DNA from: Clostridiales bacterium
Lineage (GTDB): Bacteria; Bacillota; Clostridia; Oscillospirales; Oscillospiraceae
Reading direction: 5' to 3'
Length of the DNA stretch: 32,578 nt
NCBI GenBank assembly: GCA_020859945.1
Contig: JAJBVG010000041.1
Location: 1 to 32,578 of the forward strand
The notes under the pieces: generated by a model
What the model was told of the DNA's origin: nothing
The model's database searches: none
Seen by the model: only the letters and a program-made list of their open reading frames with translations
Shown: piece by piece, positions 14,940 through 21,856 of the stretch
Layout of the letters: every line of letters begins with the position of its first letter
Position numbering within the stretch: the stretch's first letter is position 1
Program-made: the position numbers and the translations under genes

Positions 14940-16181
14940 ATGAGTGAACTCAAAGGCGCGATGATCATTGGCCAATCCGGCGGCCCCTCTTCTGTTATCA
15001 ACTCCAGCTGCTACGGCGCGATCAAGGCCGGTCTGGACAGCGACGCCATCACCACCGTCTACGGTGCGGCCAACGGCATTGTCGGCGTGCTCAACGACAA
15101 GCTGTATATCATGGACGAAGAGGACCCTGCGGAGCTGGCGCTGATGCAGTATACCCCGTCCTCTGCCCTCGGCTCCTGCCGTTATAAGATCGCCGATCCC
15201 GATGTGGACGACACCGATTATAAGCGCATCCTTGAGATCTTCCAGAAATACAACGTCCGTTACTTCTTCTACAACGGCGGCAACGACTCCATGGACACCT
15301 GCAACAAGATCTCCAAGTATATGAAGAAGGTCGGCTATGACTGCCGCGTCATGGGCATCCCCAAGACCATCGACAACGACCTGTTTGGCACCGACCACTG
15401 CCCCGGCTTTGCCTCCGCCGCCAAGTATATCGCCACCTCCCTGGTGGAAGTCTATCAGGACGCCCACGTCTACGACAAAGGCCAGGTCACTATCGTGGAG
15501 ATCATGGGCCGTCACGCTGGCTGGCTGGCTGGCGCCGCTTCCCTGGCCAAGGTCACCGGCTATGGCCCCGACCTGATCTATCTGCCTGAGGTGGACTTCA
15601 AGATGGACGAGTTCATCGAGGACGTGGAGCGCATCTGGAACGAGAACAAGAACGTCCTCATCGCCGTGTCCGAAGGCATCCACTACGCCGACGGTTCCTT
15701 CGTCTCCGAGGCCAAGACCTCCGCCACCGACGGCTTCGGCCATGCGCAGCTGGGCGGTCTGGCCGCTATGCTGGCCGACGTGGTCAAGAGCAAGATCGAC
15801 GGCGTCAAAGTCCGTCCCATCGAGCTGTCCCTGCTCCAGCGCTGCGGTGCACACCTGGCCTCCCAGACCGACATCGACGAGGCGTTTATGGCGGGTCAGG
15901 CCGCTGTCAACTGCGCCGTCGCCGGTGAGACCGACCACATGGTCGCCTTCAAGTGCACCCGTGACGAGAACGGCTACAAGTGCGAGACCGAGCTGCTGCC
16001 CCTGTCCAAGGTCGCCAACTACGAGAAAAAGGTTCCCGTGGAGTGGATCAACGAGCGCGGCAACGATGTCTCCGATGAGTTCATCAAGTACGCTCTGCCC
16101 CTCATCCAGGGCGAGACCCAGATGAAGAAGGAGAACAGCCTGCCTCGCTTCGTCCATCTGAAGAAGGTCGTGGCCAAGTAA
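14940..16181 (+). CDS. pfp: PPi-dependent 6-phosphofructokinase, 413 aa
   Basis: Reversible phosphofructokinase using pyrophosphate in place of ATP, linking fructose 6-phosphate and fructose 1,6-bisphosphate. Seen: N-terminal phosphate loop GQSGGPSSVI (11-20), GGNDSMDT (113-120), PKTIDND (141-147) and MGRHAGWLA. The Asp after Gly-Gly-Asn and the Lys of PKTIDND (Gly in ATP enzymes) are the established markers of PPi use. AGGAGG lies just upstream of the ATG. Two terminator hairpins follow. A PPi enzyme lets the step run in both glycolysis and gluconeogenesis, which suits its placement opposite fba. Confidence 0.95.
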   Translation: MSELKGAMIIGQSGGPSSVINSSCYGAIKAGLDSDAITTVYGAANGIVGVLNDKLYIMDEEDPAELALMQYTPSSALGSCRYKIADPDVDDTDYKRILEIFQKYNVRYFFYNGGNDSMDTCNKISKYMKKVGYDCRVMGIPKTIDNDLFGTDHCPGFASAAKYIATSLVEVYQDAHVYDKGQVTIVEIMGRHAGWLAGAASLAKVTGYGPDLIYLPEVDFKMDEFIEDVERIWNENKNVLIAVSEGIHYADGSFVSEAKTSATDGFGHAQLGGLAAMLADVVKSKIDGVKVRPIELSLLQRCGAHLASQTDIDEAFMAGQAAVNCAVAGETDHMVAFKCTRDENGYKCETELLPLSKVANYEKKVPVEWINERGNDVSDEFIKYALPLIQGETQMKKENSLPRFVHLKKVVAK

Positions 16182-16211
16182 GCTGCCTGTAAGGGTTTCA
16201 AATATCCACCC

Positions 16212-16246
16212 TCTCCCCTGCCACATCTGCGGCGGGGGAGATTTTT
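16212..16246 (+). terminator. Terminator of pfp
   Basis: Stem TCTCCCCTGCC / GGCGGGGGAGA (16212-16222 with 16231-16241, one U-G pair) followed by TTTTTC, 30 bases after the pfp stop. Confidence 0.85.
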
Positions 16247-16261
16247 CTGTTCCAACAGAAC

Positions 16262-16299
16262 AAAAAAGTTCGCAGGCACTTCGACCTGCGAACTTTTTT
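16262..16299. terminator. Bidirectional terminator between pfp and tRNA-Ser
   Basis: A perfect 15-bp stem (16262-16276 with 16285-16299) runs from AAAAAAGTTCGCAGG to its complement, giving six T residues on either strand. It ends transcription of tRNA-Ser on the minus strand and backs up the pfp terminator on the plus strand. Its outer base is also the last A of the tRNA CCA end. Confidence 0.9.
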
Positions 16300-16387
16300 G
16301 GCGGAGTGGGTGGGATTCGAACCCACGGTACCCAAAGGTACAACTGATTTCGAGTCAGTCCCGTTATGACCACTTCGATACCACTCC
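16299..16387 (-). tRNA. tRNA-Ser (anticodon CGA)
   Basis: Minus-strand tRNA of 89 bases. Acceptor GGAGTGG pairs with CCACTCC. The anticodon stem ACTGA/TCAGT holds the loop CTCGAAA (anticodon CGA, reads UCG). A long class II variable arm (GTACC/GGTAC) and T-arm GTGGGTTCGAATCCCAC follow. Discriminator G and CCA are encoded. Confidence 0.96.
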
Positions 16388-16404
16388 ATCGCTCATACCA
16401 GCCT

Positions 16405-16433
16405 ATTATGCCACAATCCGCCGGGAAACGCAA
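16405..16433 (-). promoter_or_regulatory. Promoter of tRNA-Ser
   Basis: Minus strand: -35 TTGCGT (16433-16428), 17-base spacer, extended -10 TGGCATAAT (CATAAT 16410-16405). Initiation near 16397 would place the tRNA 5' end about 10 bases downstream. The -35 lies in the loop, and the spacer in one arm, of the hairpin at 16415-16450. Confidence 0.6.
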
Positions 16434-16454
16434 GAGATTCCCGGCGGATTTTTT
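16415..16454. terminator. Hairpin downstream of the murE operon
   Basis: A perfect 13-bp stem AATCCGCCGGGAA / TTCCCGGCGGATT (16415-16427 with 16438-16450) with T6 on the plus strand and only ATTGTG on the minus strand. Position suggests it ends the dapF-murE transcript on the minus strand, although its better T-tract faces the other way. Confidence 0.6.
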
Positions 16455-16506
16455 GAAAATTTGTGTCGTATGTTGGTTCGGTATTCCTCGGCGCCCGGAG
16501 ATGTAC

Positions 16507-16671
16507 CTACATGGCGGCGACCAGCGTTGCCAGCGCGCCGGACATGCCGCCCCACAGCAGGAGCAGCACGAGGGCGAACATGACGATTTTCAGGGCTTTC
16601 CTGACGACACCCAGAAGGAGCGTCACCAGACCCAACAGGAAGAACAGCCCCAGCAACTGATCCATCGTCAT
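16507..16671 (-). CDS. Small membrane protein coupled to murE, 54 aa
   Basis: Short gene I found by reading on from the murE stop: its ATG (16671-16669) overlaps the murE TGA in the classic ATGA arrangement, and it ends at TAG 16507-16509. The product begins MTMDQLLGLFFLLGLVTLLL, then a basic RK turn, then a second hydrophobic segment (IVMFALVLLLLWGGM) and a short Ala-rich tail, predicting a two-helix membrane hairpin. I do not recognise the family. Translational coupling suggests co-production with MurE, possibly for a role at the site of wall synthesis. It is too short for routine gene calls, and the strong hydrophobic pattern argues against chance. Confidence 0.7.
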   Translation of the reverse strand: MTMDQLLGLFFLLGLVTLLLGVVRKALKIVMFALVLLLLWGGMSGALATLVAAM

Positions 16672-18131
16672 TGCTGTGCCTCCCGGATGATCTCTTCGAT
16701 GAGCACCCGCTCATCCATGGGGTATTTGACACCACGAATTTCCTGATAGTCCTCGTGGCCCTTGCCCGCCAGAATGACGATGTCCCCGGCCTGGCCGATG
16801 CTCATGCAGTAGGCGATGGCCTCCTTCCGGTCCGGGATGGTGACATAAGCTCCGTCCGCCTTGGCCACGCCGGTGAGGATGTCGTTGATGATGTCCATTG
16901 GCTCCTCAAAGCGGGGGTTGTCGCTGGTGACCACGGTCAAATCAGCCAGCCGGGAGGCCACCTCGCCCATCTCGTACCGGCGGCTCTTGGCCCGATTGCC
17001 GCCGCAGCCGAACAGACAGATGATCCGCTTCGGACCGTAGGCCCGGATATTGGTCAGCAGGGCCTCCAGGCTCATGGCGTTGTGGGCGTAGTCGATCATC
17101 AGGGTGTACTGGCCGGGGGTGGGGTAAATCTCCAGCCGTCCCTTGACCTGGATGGTATCCAACGCGGCGAGGACGTTCTCCCGGCTGACCCCCAGGTGGC
17201 GGCACAGAGCGATGGCCGCCAGGGAGTTGTATACGGTGAAGTCGCCAGGAATGTCCACCCGGACGGAATAGTTCTCCAGCCCCGTCAAATCGTAGGAGAC
17301 ACCCAGATAACCGGGCTGGTGGATGCGCTGGACGTTCACCGCCCGCAGGTCGGCGTTCTCGCCCATGCCGAAGGTCTCCAGCTGGCAGGTGTGATTTGCC
17401 ATGACCTGCTCCAGGTAGTCGGCTTCGGCGTTGGCCAGGCCGATTTTACACCGCTGGAACAGCAAGCCCTTGCAGGCGATATACTCCTCCATGCTCTCAT
17501 GCTCGCCGGGGCCGATGTGGTCTGGCTCCAAATTGGTGAAGATGCCGTAATCGTAGGTGAAGCCGGAGACCCGATCCAACTTGAGGGCCTGGGAGGAGAC
17601 CTCCATGACCACATATTTGAGACCGGCATCCACCATCTCCGCGAAATATTGCTGCACCAGGTAGCTCTCTGGGGTGGTGTTGACGGCATGGATGTGCTTG
17701 TCGCCGATGATGACCTCGATGGTTCCGATGAGGCCGGTGGGCAGACCGGACTTCTCCAGGATGCCCTTAATCATATAGGTGGTAGTGGTCTTGCCCTTGG
17801 TGCCGGTGACGCCGATGGTGGTCAGCTTCTCCGCCGGGTGGCCGAACCAGGCGGCGGACAGCTCCGCCAGGGCCAGCCGCGCGTTTTCCACTTCGATGAC
17901 GGTGACTTCCTCGGGGACTTCCACGGGATGCTCCACAACCACCGCCGCCGCGCCCTTTGCCAGCACGTCGGGGATATACTGGTGGCCGTCCGTCACCGCG
18001 CCGGGCATACAGACAAAGATGCAGCCGGGGACAGCTTTTCTGGAGTCGTAAACCAGCGCGGAAATTTCACTGTCCAAAGAACCCTGCACCAGGGTGTAGT
18101 TCATGCGAAAGACCAGGTCGATCAGTTTCAT
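16668..18131 (-). CDS. murE: UDP-MurNAc-tripeptide synthetase MurE (meso-DAP type), 487 aa
   Basis: Cytosolic ATP-dependent ligase adding the third residue to the peptidoglycan stem peptide. Seen: N-terminal UDP-binding region with DSR (29-31), ATP loop GTKGKTT (110-116), the substrate region VNTTPESYLVQQYF, the carbamoylated-Lys segment ACKGLLF, and DNPR (404-407). DNPR is the known motif selecting meso-diaminopimelate over lysine. dapF, which makes meso-DAP, is 53 bases upstream in the same direction, so synthesis and use of DAP are in one operon. The stop overlaps the start of the small membrane protein gene. Confidence 0.97.
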   Translation of the reverse strand: MKLIDLVFRMNYTLVQGSLDSEISALVYDSRKAVPGCIFVCMPGAVTDGHQYIPDVLAKGAAAVVVEHPVEVPEEVTVIEVENARLALAELSAAWFGHPAEKLTTIGVTGTKGKTTTTYMIKGILEKSGLPTGLIGTIEVIIGDKHIHAVNTTPESYLVQQYFAEMVDAGLKYVVMEVSSQALKLDRVSGFTYDYGIFTNLEPDHIGPGEHESMEEYIACKGLLFQRCKIGLANAEADYLEQVMANHTCQLETFGMGENADLRAVNVQRIHQPGYLGVSYDLTGLENYSVRVDIPGDFTVYNSLAAIALCRHLGVSRENVLAALDTIQVKGRLEIYPTPGQYTLMIDYAHNAMSLEALLTNIRAYGPKRIICLFGCGGNRAKSRRYEMGEVASRLADLTVVTSDNPRFEEPMDIINDILTGVAKADGAYVTIPDRKEAIAYCMSIGQAGDIVILAGKGHEDYQEIRGVKYPMDERVLIEEIIREAQQ

Positions 18132-18184
18132 GGATGAATACCTCTTATATCATGTTTGTGGTGAATAGTTGGGAAAATGCGGTT

Positions 18185-19009
18185 TCAGTCGCACTCGCCC
18201 TCGAACACGGTCACGGCGGGGCCGGTCATAAAGACGCTGCCGTCGCTGACTTCAATTTCCAAATCGCCGCCCCGCAGGTGGACGGTGACGTGGTCATCGG
18301 TGAGGCCGTTGCGGACGCAGGCCACTGCGGTGGCACAGGCCCCGGTGCCGCAGGCCCAAGTTTCCCCTGCGCCCCGCTCCCAGACCCGCATCTGGACATT
18401 CTGCCGGTCCATGACCCGGACGAACTCGGTGTTCACCCGGTCGGGGAACATGGGGTGGTTTTCAAACTGGGGGCCAACTTTGTCGATGTCCAGCCCGTCC
18501 ACATCCTCGCACCAGACCACGGCGTGGGGGTTGCCCATAGAGACGCAGGTCATGACCCAATCCTGCCCTGCCACGTTCACCGGCTGGCCTATGACGGTAT
18601 CACCCAGGCCGACAACCGGGACCTCATCCGCCGCCAGGCCGGGGGCGCCCATGTCCACCCGCACCTTGGAGACTTTGCCGTTTTCCACGGTCAGGTCCAG
18701 GTATTTCATCCCGGCGTTGGTTTCCATCGCCAGGCGAGTCTTGTTGGTCAGGCCCTTGTCGTAGCAGAATTTCGCCACGCAGCGGATACCGTTGCCGCAC
18801 ATGGCTCCCTCGCTGCCGTCAGCGTTGTACATCCGCATACGGAAGTCGCCCTTGTCAGAGGGGCAAATCAGAATCAAACCGTCCGAGCCGATGCCGAAGT
18901 GCCGGTCACTGAGCCGGAGCGCCGTACCGTTGGGGTCGGCCAGAGGCTCTTTGGTGCAGTCCACATAGATATAGTCATTGCCACAGCCGTGCATTTTTGT
19001 AAATTTCAT
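18185..19009 (-). CDS. dapF: Diaminopimelate epimerase, 274 aa
   Basis: Cofactor-independent racemase converting LL- to meso-diaminopimelate, the last DAP step before lysine or cell wall. Seen: MKFTKMHGCGNDYIYVD at the N-terminus, the two catalytic cysteines C71 (MCGNGIRC) and C220 (WACGTGACA), and FGIGSDGLI. I chose ATG 19009, preceded by GGGAGGG; upstream in-frame extension would translate the leader hairpin. First gene of the dapF-murE operon. Confidence 0.96.
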   Translation of the reverse strand: MKFTKMHGCGNDYIYVDCTKEPLADPNGTALRLSDRHFGIGSDGLILICPSDKGDFRMRMYNADGSEGAMCGNGIRCVAKFCYDKGLTNKTRLAMETNAGMKYLDLTVENGKVSKVRVDMGAPGLAADEVPVVGLGDTVIGQPVNVAGQDWVMTCVSMGNPHAVVWCEDVDGLDIDKVGPQFENHPMFPDRVNTEFVRVMDRQNVQMRVWERGAGETWACGTGACATAVACVRNGLTDDHVTVHLRGGDLEIEVSDGSVFMTGPAVTVFEGECD

Positions 19010-19034
19010 TTGTTGTCCCTCCTGATTTGGGGCG

Positions 19035-19103
19035 GTGCGCAGCAGATATGCGCACAGAGAATGCAACACTCTCTATTATACAGTCAAATTTTATAAAGTA
19101 AAC
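19035..19103 (-). promoter_or_regulatory. dapF promoter and leader hairpin
   Basis: Minus strand: -10 TATAAT (19080-19075), -35 GTTTAC (19103-19098), 17-base spacer. The short leader contains a 7-bp stem GTGCGCA / TGCGCAC (19049-19055 with 19035-19041) about 25 bases before the dapF ATG. Confidence 0.65.
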
Positions 19104-19260
19104 TGGCGTTTCCGCTAAAAATTACGGCTGCGTCCCCTCTCCCGCTGGGAAGAAGCGGTAAGAGGAAAAGTTTTCTTTTCTGCCCATTCTCCGGCCCCAA
19201 TTTTCTGAAAATATGGTATACTGAAAGCGTGAACAAACCTGTGAACAGGAGGCGCGCTTT

Positions 19261-19857
19261 ATGGCAAAGAAAAGCAACCGCAACACCCGGCGCAAGATCG
19301 TCAGTGCCGCGTGGAAGCTCTTTTATGAGCAGGGCTATGACGAGACCACCGTGGACGAGATCATCGCCGCCAGCGGCACATCCAAAGGCTCCTTTTACCA
19401 CTATTTCAGCGGCAAGGACGGGTTGCTCTCCTCCCTGTCCTCCCTGTTTGACGACAAATACGAGGAGCTGATGGAGGAGATGGACCCCCGGATGGACAGC
19501 TTTGAAAAACTGCTCTACCTGAACCGGGAGTTGTTCGCTTTCATCGAGAGCAGTATCTCGGTGGAACTGATGAGTCGGATGTATGCCACCCAGCTGACCA
19601 CCTCCGGCGAACGCCACCTGATGGACCAGGGCAGAGTGTATTACAAGCTGCTGCGGAGCATCGCCGCCGAGGGCCAGGCCAGAGGGCAAATCACCGCCGC
19701 CCGCTCCCCGGCGGAGGTCAGCCGCATTTACGCCATGTGCGAACGGGCACTCATCTACGACTGGTGCATCCGGGGCGGGGAATACTCCCTGGCGGCCTAT
19801 GGCCGGGAGATGATGCCCCTGCTGTTACATCAACTCCGGGGCGAGGTGTACCGATAG
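19261..19857 (+). CDS. TetR/AcrR family regulator, 198 aa
   Basis: One-component regulator: an N-terminal TetR helix-turn-helix (about residues 11-57; RKIVSAAWKLFYEQGYDETT, then ASGTSKGSFYHYFSGKDGL) and a helical ligand-binding domain of the usual size. The ligand is unknown. A TATACT box near 19215 and AGGAGG 8 bases before ATG support its own transcription. A CCTGT-GA-ACAGG inverted repeat overlaps the ribosome site and could be part of an autoregulatory operator. It is divergent from dapF and 207 bases upstream of putP, its most obvious possible target. Confidence 0.92.
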   Translation: MAKKSNRNTRRKIVSAAWKLFYEQGYDETTVDEIIAASGTSKGSFYHYFSGKDGLLSSLSSLFDDKYEELMEEMDPRMDSFEKLLYLNRELFAFIESSISVELMSRMYATQLTTSGERHLMDQGRVYYKLLRSIAAEGQARGQITAARSPAEVSRIYAMCERALIYDWCIRGGEYSLAAYGREMMPLLLHQLRGEVYR

Positions 19858-19966
19858 GCGGCGGCGCTCTAAAAAAGTTTTCCGTCTCCCCTATTTTATA
19901 TTTGATAAACTGTACGGTAATTTTCTATTGATATTTCAATAAAAATCTGAATTAGAGCATAAAAAA

Positions 19967-20002
19967 GTCTGTAGTTCGTTCTGTAATTCGTTCTGTATTG
20001 AC
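19967..20002. repeat. Three 12-bp direct repeats upstream of putP
   Basis: Head-to-tail units GTCTGTAGTTCG, TTCTGTAATTCG and TTCTGTATTGAC occupy 19967-19978, 19979-19990 and 19991-20002, the last merging with the -35 box. A regularly phased repeat next to a promoter suggests binding sites for a regulator. Confidence 0.6.
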
Positions 20003-20026
20003 GTTCTTCTCTCAAGAGTGTAAAAT
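19998..20026 (+). promoter_or_regulatory. Promoter of putP
   Basis: -35 TTGACG (19998-20003), 17-base spacer, -10 TAAAAT (20021-20026), about 40 bases before the putP start. Confidence 0.75.
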
Positions 20027-20064
20027 AAAGCTAATTTTGAGAGAGAAAAGAGGAATCAATACCT

Positions 20065-21603
20065 ATGTTATCTACCTCCACCATCTGCATGGTGATTGCC
20101 ATCGTCTGCTATCTGGCGTTCCTGCTCTACCTGGGCTTCCGCTGCGCAGGCGGCAACCGCACCGTGGGCGACTACTACCTGGGCGGGCGCAAAATGGGGC
20201 CGCTGGTCACCGCCATGAGCGCTGAGGCGTCGGACATGTCATCCTGGCTGCTGATGGGTCTGCCCGGCGTGGCCTACGCCGCCGGCATCTGCGACGTGTT
20301 CTGGACCGCTCTCGGCCTGGGCATCGGCACCTACTTCAACTGGCTCATCGTGGCCAAGCGGCTGCGCCACTACTCCGCCCTGAACGACTCCGTCACCATC
20401 CCGGACTTCTTCGAGAACCGATTCCGGGACAACAGCCATATCCTGCTGGGCATTTCCGCCCTGGTCATCGTGGTGTTCTTCATCCCCTACACCGCCTCCG
20501 GATTCTCCGCCTGCGGCAAACTGTTCTCCTCTCTGTTCGGCATTGATTACGTGCTGGCTATGATCCTCTCCGCCATTGTCATCATCGCCTACACCGCCGC
20601 CGGCGGCTTCCGGGCGGCCTCGCTGACGGACTTCGTCCAGTCCATCGTCATGACTGTGGCGCTGATTGCGGTGCTGTGCTTCGGCGTGGCCTGCTGCGGC
20701 GGCGTTGGTGAAGTGACCAGCTATGCCACTTCCCTGCCCGGTTACATCGACCTGCTCAACACCCACGACTTCGCTACCGGTACCGCCACTTCTTACGGCG
20801 GCCTGCTGACCATCGTTTCCACAATGGCCTGGGGCCTGGGCTACTTTGGTATGCCCCATATCCTGCTCCGCTTTATGGCCATTGAGGACCCGGAGAAAAT
20901 CAAGCTCAGCCGCCGGGTGGGTACTGTCTGGGTGTTCATCGCCATGGGCATCGCCATCTGCGTGGGCGTGGTGGCCCGCGCCCTGACCCATGTGGGCATT
21001 CTGGAGGAGCTGGCCGACTCTGAGCGGGCCGTGATCGGTATCGCCCAATACCTCTCCAGCTTTGGCATCCTGCCCGCTCTGCTGGCCGGTGTGGTGCTGG
21101 CCGGTATCCTGGCCTGCACCATGTCCACCTGCGACTCCCAGCTGCTGGCGGCGTCCTCCTCTATCTCGGAGAACATCATCCACGGCGTGTTTGGCCTGAA
21201 GCTCAACGAAAAGCAGACCATGCTCATGGCCCGCGGCACCCTGCTGGTCATCGCCATTATCGCCGTCATCTTCGCCCGGGACCCCGATAGCTCCGTGTTC
21301 GGCATCGTCTCCTTCGCATGGGCTGGATTCGGCGGAGCCTTCGGCCCGGTCATGCTGTGCGCCCTGTTCTGGAAGCGCTGCAACCGCTGGGGCGCTATTG
21401 TTGGTATGATCGGCGGCGGCGCGACGGTCTTTATCTGGGAGTACCTCATCAGTCCCATGGGCGGTGTGTTCGGCATTTACGAGCTGCTGCCGGGCTTCCT
21501 GGTTGGCCTGCTGCTTTGCGTAGTGGTTTCCCTGGCTACGCCGGAGCCTTCCCAGGAAATTCAGGACGAATTTGAGAAGGCCAAGGCAATGGACAAAGCC
21601 TGA
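20065..21603 (+). CDS. putP: Sodium/proline symporter PutP, 512 aa
   Basis: Sodium:solute symporter (SSF family) in the cytoplasmic membrane, importing proline with Na+. Seen: about 13 transmembrane segments, the signature in helix 2 SAEASDMSSWLLMGLPG (52-68) close to PutP's known Na+/proline-binding SAGASDMSGW, and TAAGGFRAASLTDFVQ and CTMSTCDSQLLAASS typical of PutP. Length matches. The start has AGAGGAAT upstream. It may supply proline for Stickland-type fermentation or osmoprotection; no proline-degradation genes are in the window. A strong terminator follows. Confidence 0.94.
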   Translation: MLSTSTICMVIAIVCYLAFLLYLGFRCAGGNRTVGDYYLGGRKMGPLVTAMSAEASDMSSWLLMGLPGVAYAAGICDVFWTALGLGIGTYFNWLIVAKRLRHYSALNDSVTIPDFFENRFRDNSHILLGISALVIVVFFIPYTASGFSACGKLFSSLFGIDYVLAMILSAIVIIAYTAAGGFRAASLTDFVQSIVMTVALIAVLCFGVACCGGVGEVTSYATSLPGYIDLLNTHDFATGTATSYGGLLTIVSTMAWGLGYFGMPHILLRFMAIEDPEKIKLSRRVGTVWVFIAMGIAICVGVVARALTHVGILEELADSERAVIGIAQYLSSFGILPALLAGVVLAGILACTMSTCDSQLLAASSSISENIIHGVFGLKLNEKQTMLMARGTLLVIAIIAVIFARDPDSSVFGIVSFAWAGFGGAFGPVMLCALFWKRCNRWGAIVGMIGGGATVFIWEYLISPMGGVFGIYELLPGFLVGLLLCVVVSLATPEPSQEIQDEFEKAKAMDKA

Positions 21604-21627
21604 GTAAACCTGATTTGATTGTAAACT

Positions 21628-21672
21628 CCGCCTGAACATTGGCCTTTCGCCGCTGTTCAGGCGGGGTTCTGT
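21628..21672 (+). terminator. Terminator of putP
   Basis: Perfect 11-bp stem CCGCCTGAACA / TGTTCAGGCGG (21628-21638 with 21654-21664) followed by a T-rich GGTTCTGT. Confidence 0.75.
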
Positions 21673-21793
21673 TTGTCTATCGTTTCCTTTGGCGGAGATG
21701 GGCGGACTTGGAAATTGGTTCATCCACAGCCCTGTGCAGAAATCGTTTTTTTCTTTTCGTAAATGAGACAGAACGCAGAGCCGGAGGTTCGAT

Positions 21794-21831
21794 AAAACAG
21801 CGCGGGAACGTCTATCGGGACGCTCCCGCGC
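21794..21831 (-). terminator. Terminator of the rlmB - P-ATPase-like operon
   Basis: Minus strand: 13-bp stem GCGCGGGAGCGTC / GACGTTCCCGCGC (21819-21831 with 21800-21812, one G-U pair) followed by TGTTTTATC, 25 bases after the stop. About 100 bases between this and the putP terminator hold nothing I can identify. Confidence 0.8.
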
Positions 21832-21856
21832 AAAGGCTTTCACGGATGTATTTGGC

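Noticed and set aside
14751..16433. 560-aa minus-strand frame opposite PPi-phosphofructokinase, running through tRNA-Ser
   Set aside because: It crosses a tRNA gene and two terminators; low-complexity Val/Asp/Gly product is a reverse-frame artefact.
16671..18137. 488-aa plus-strand frame opposite murE
   Set aside because: Shadow of murE, which has all family motifs.
19967..20002. Possible CRISPR-like array
   Set aside because: Units are 12 bp, contiguous and without spacers; no cas genes anywhere in the window.
20239..21843. 534-aa minus-strand frame opposite putP
   Set aside because: Shadow frame, extreme His/Gln/Gly composition; putP is unambiguous.
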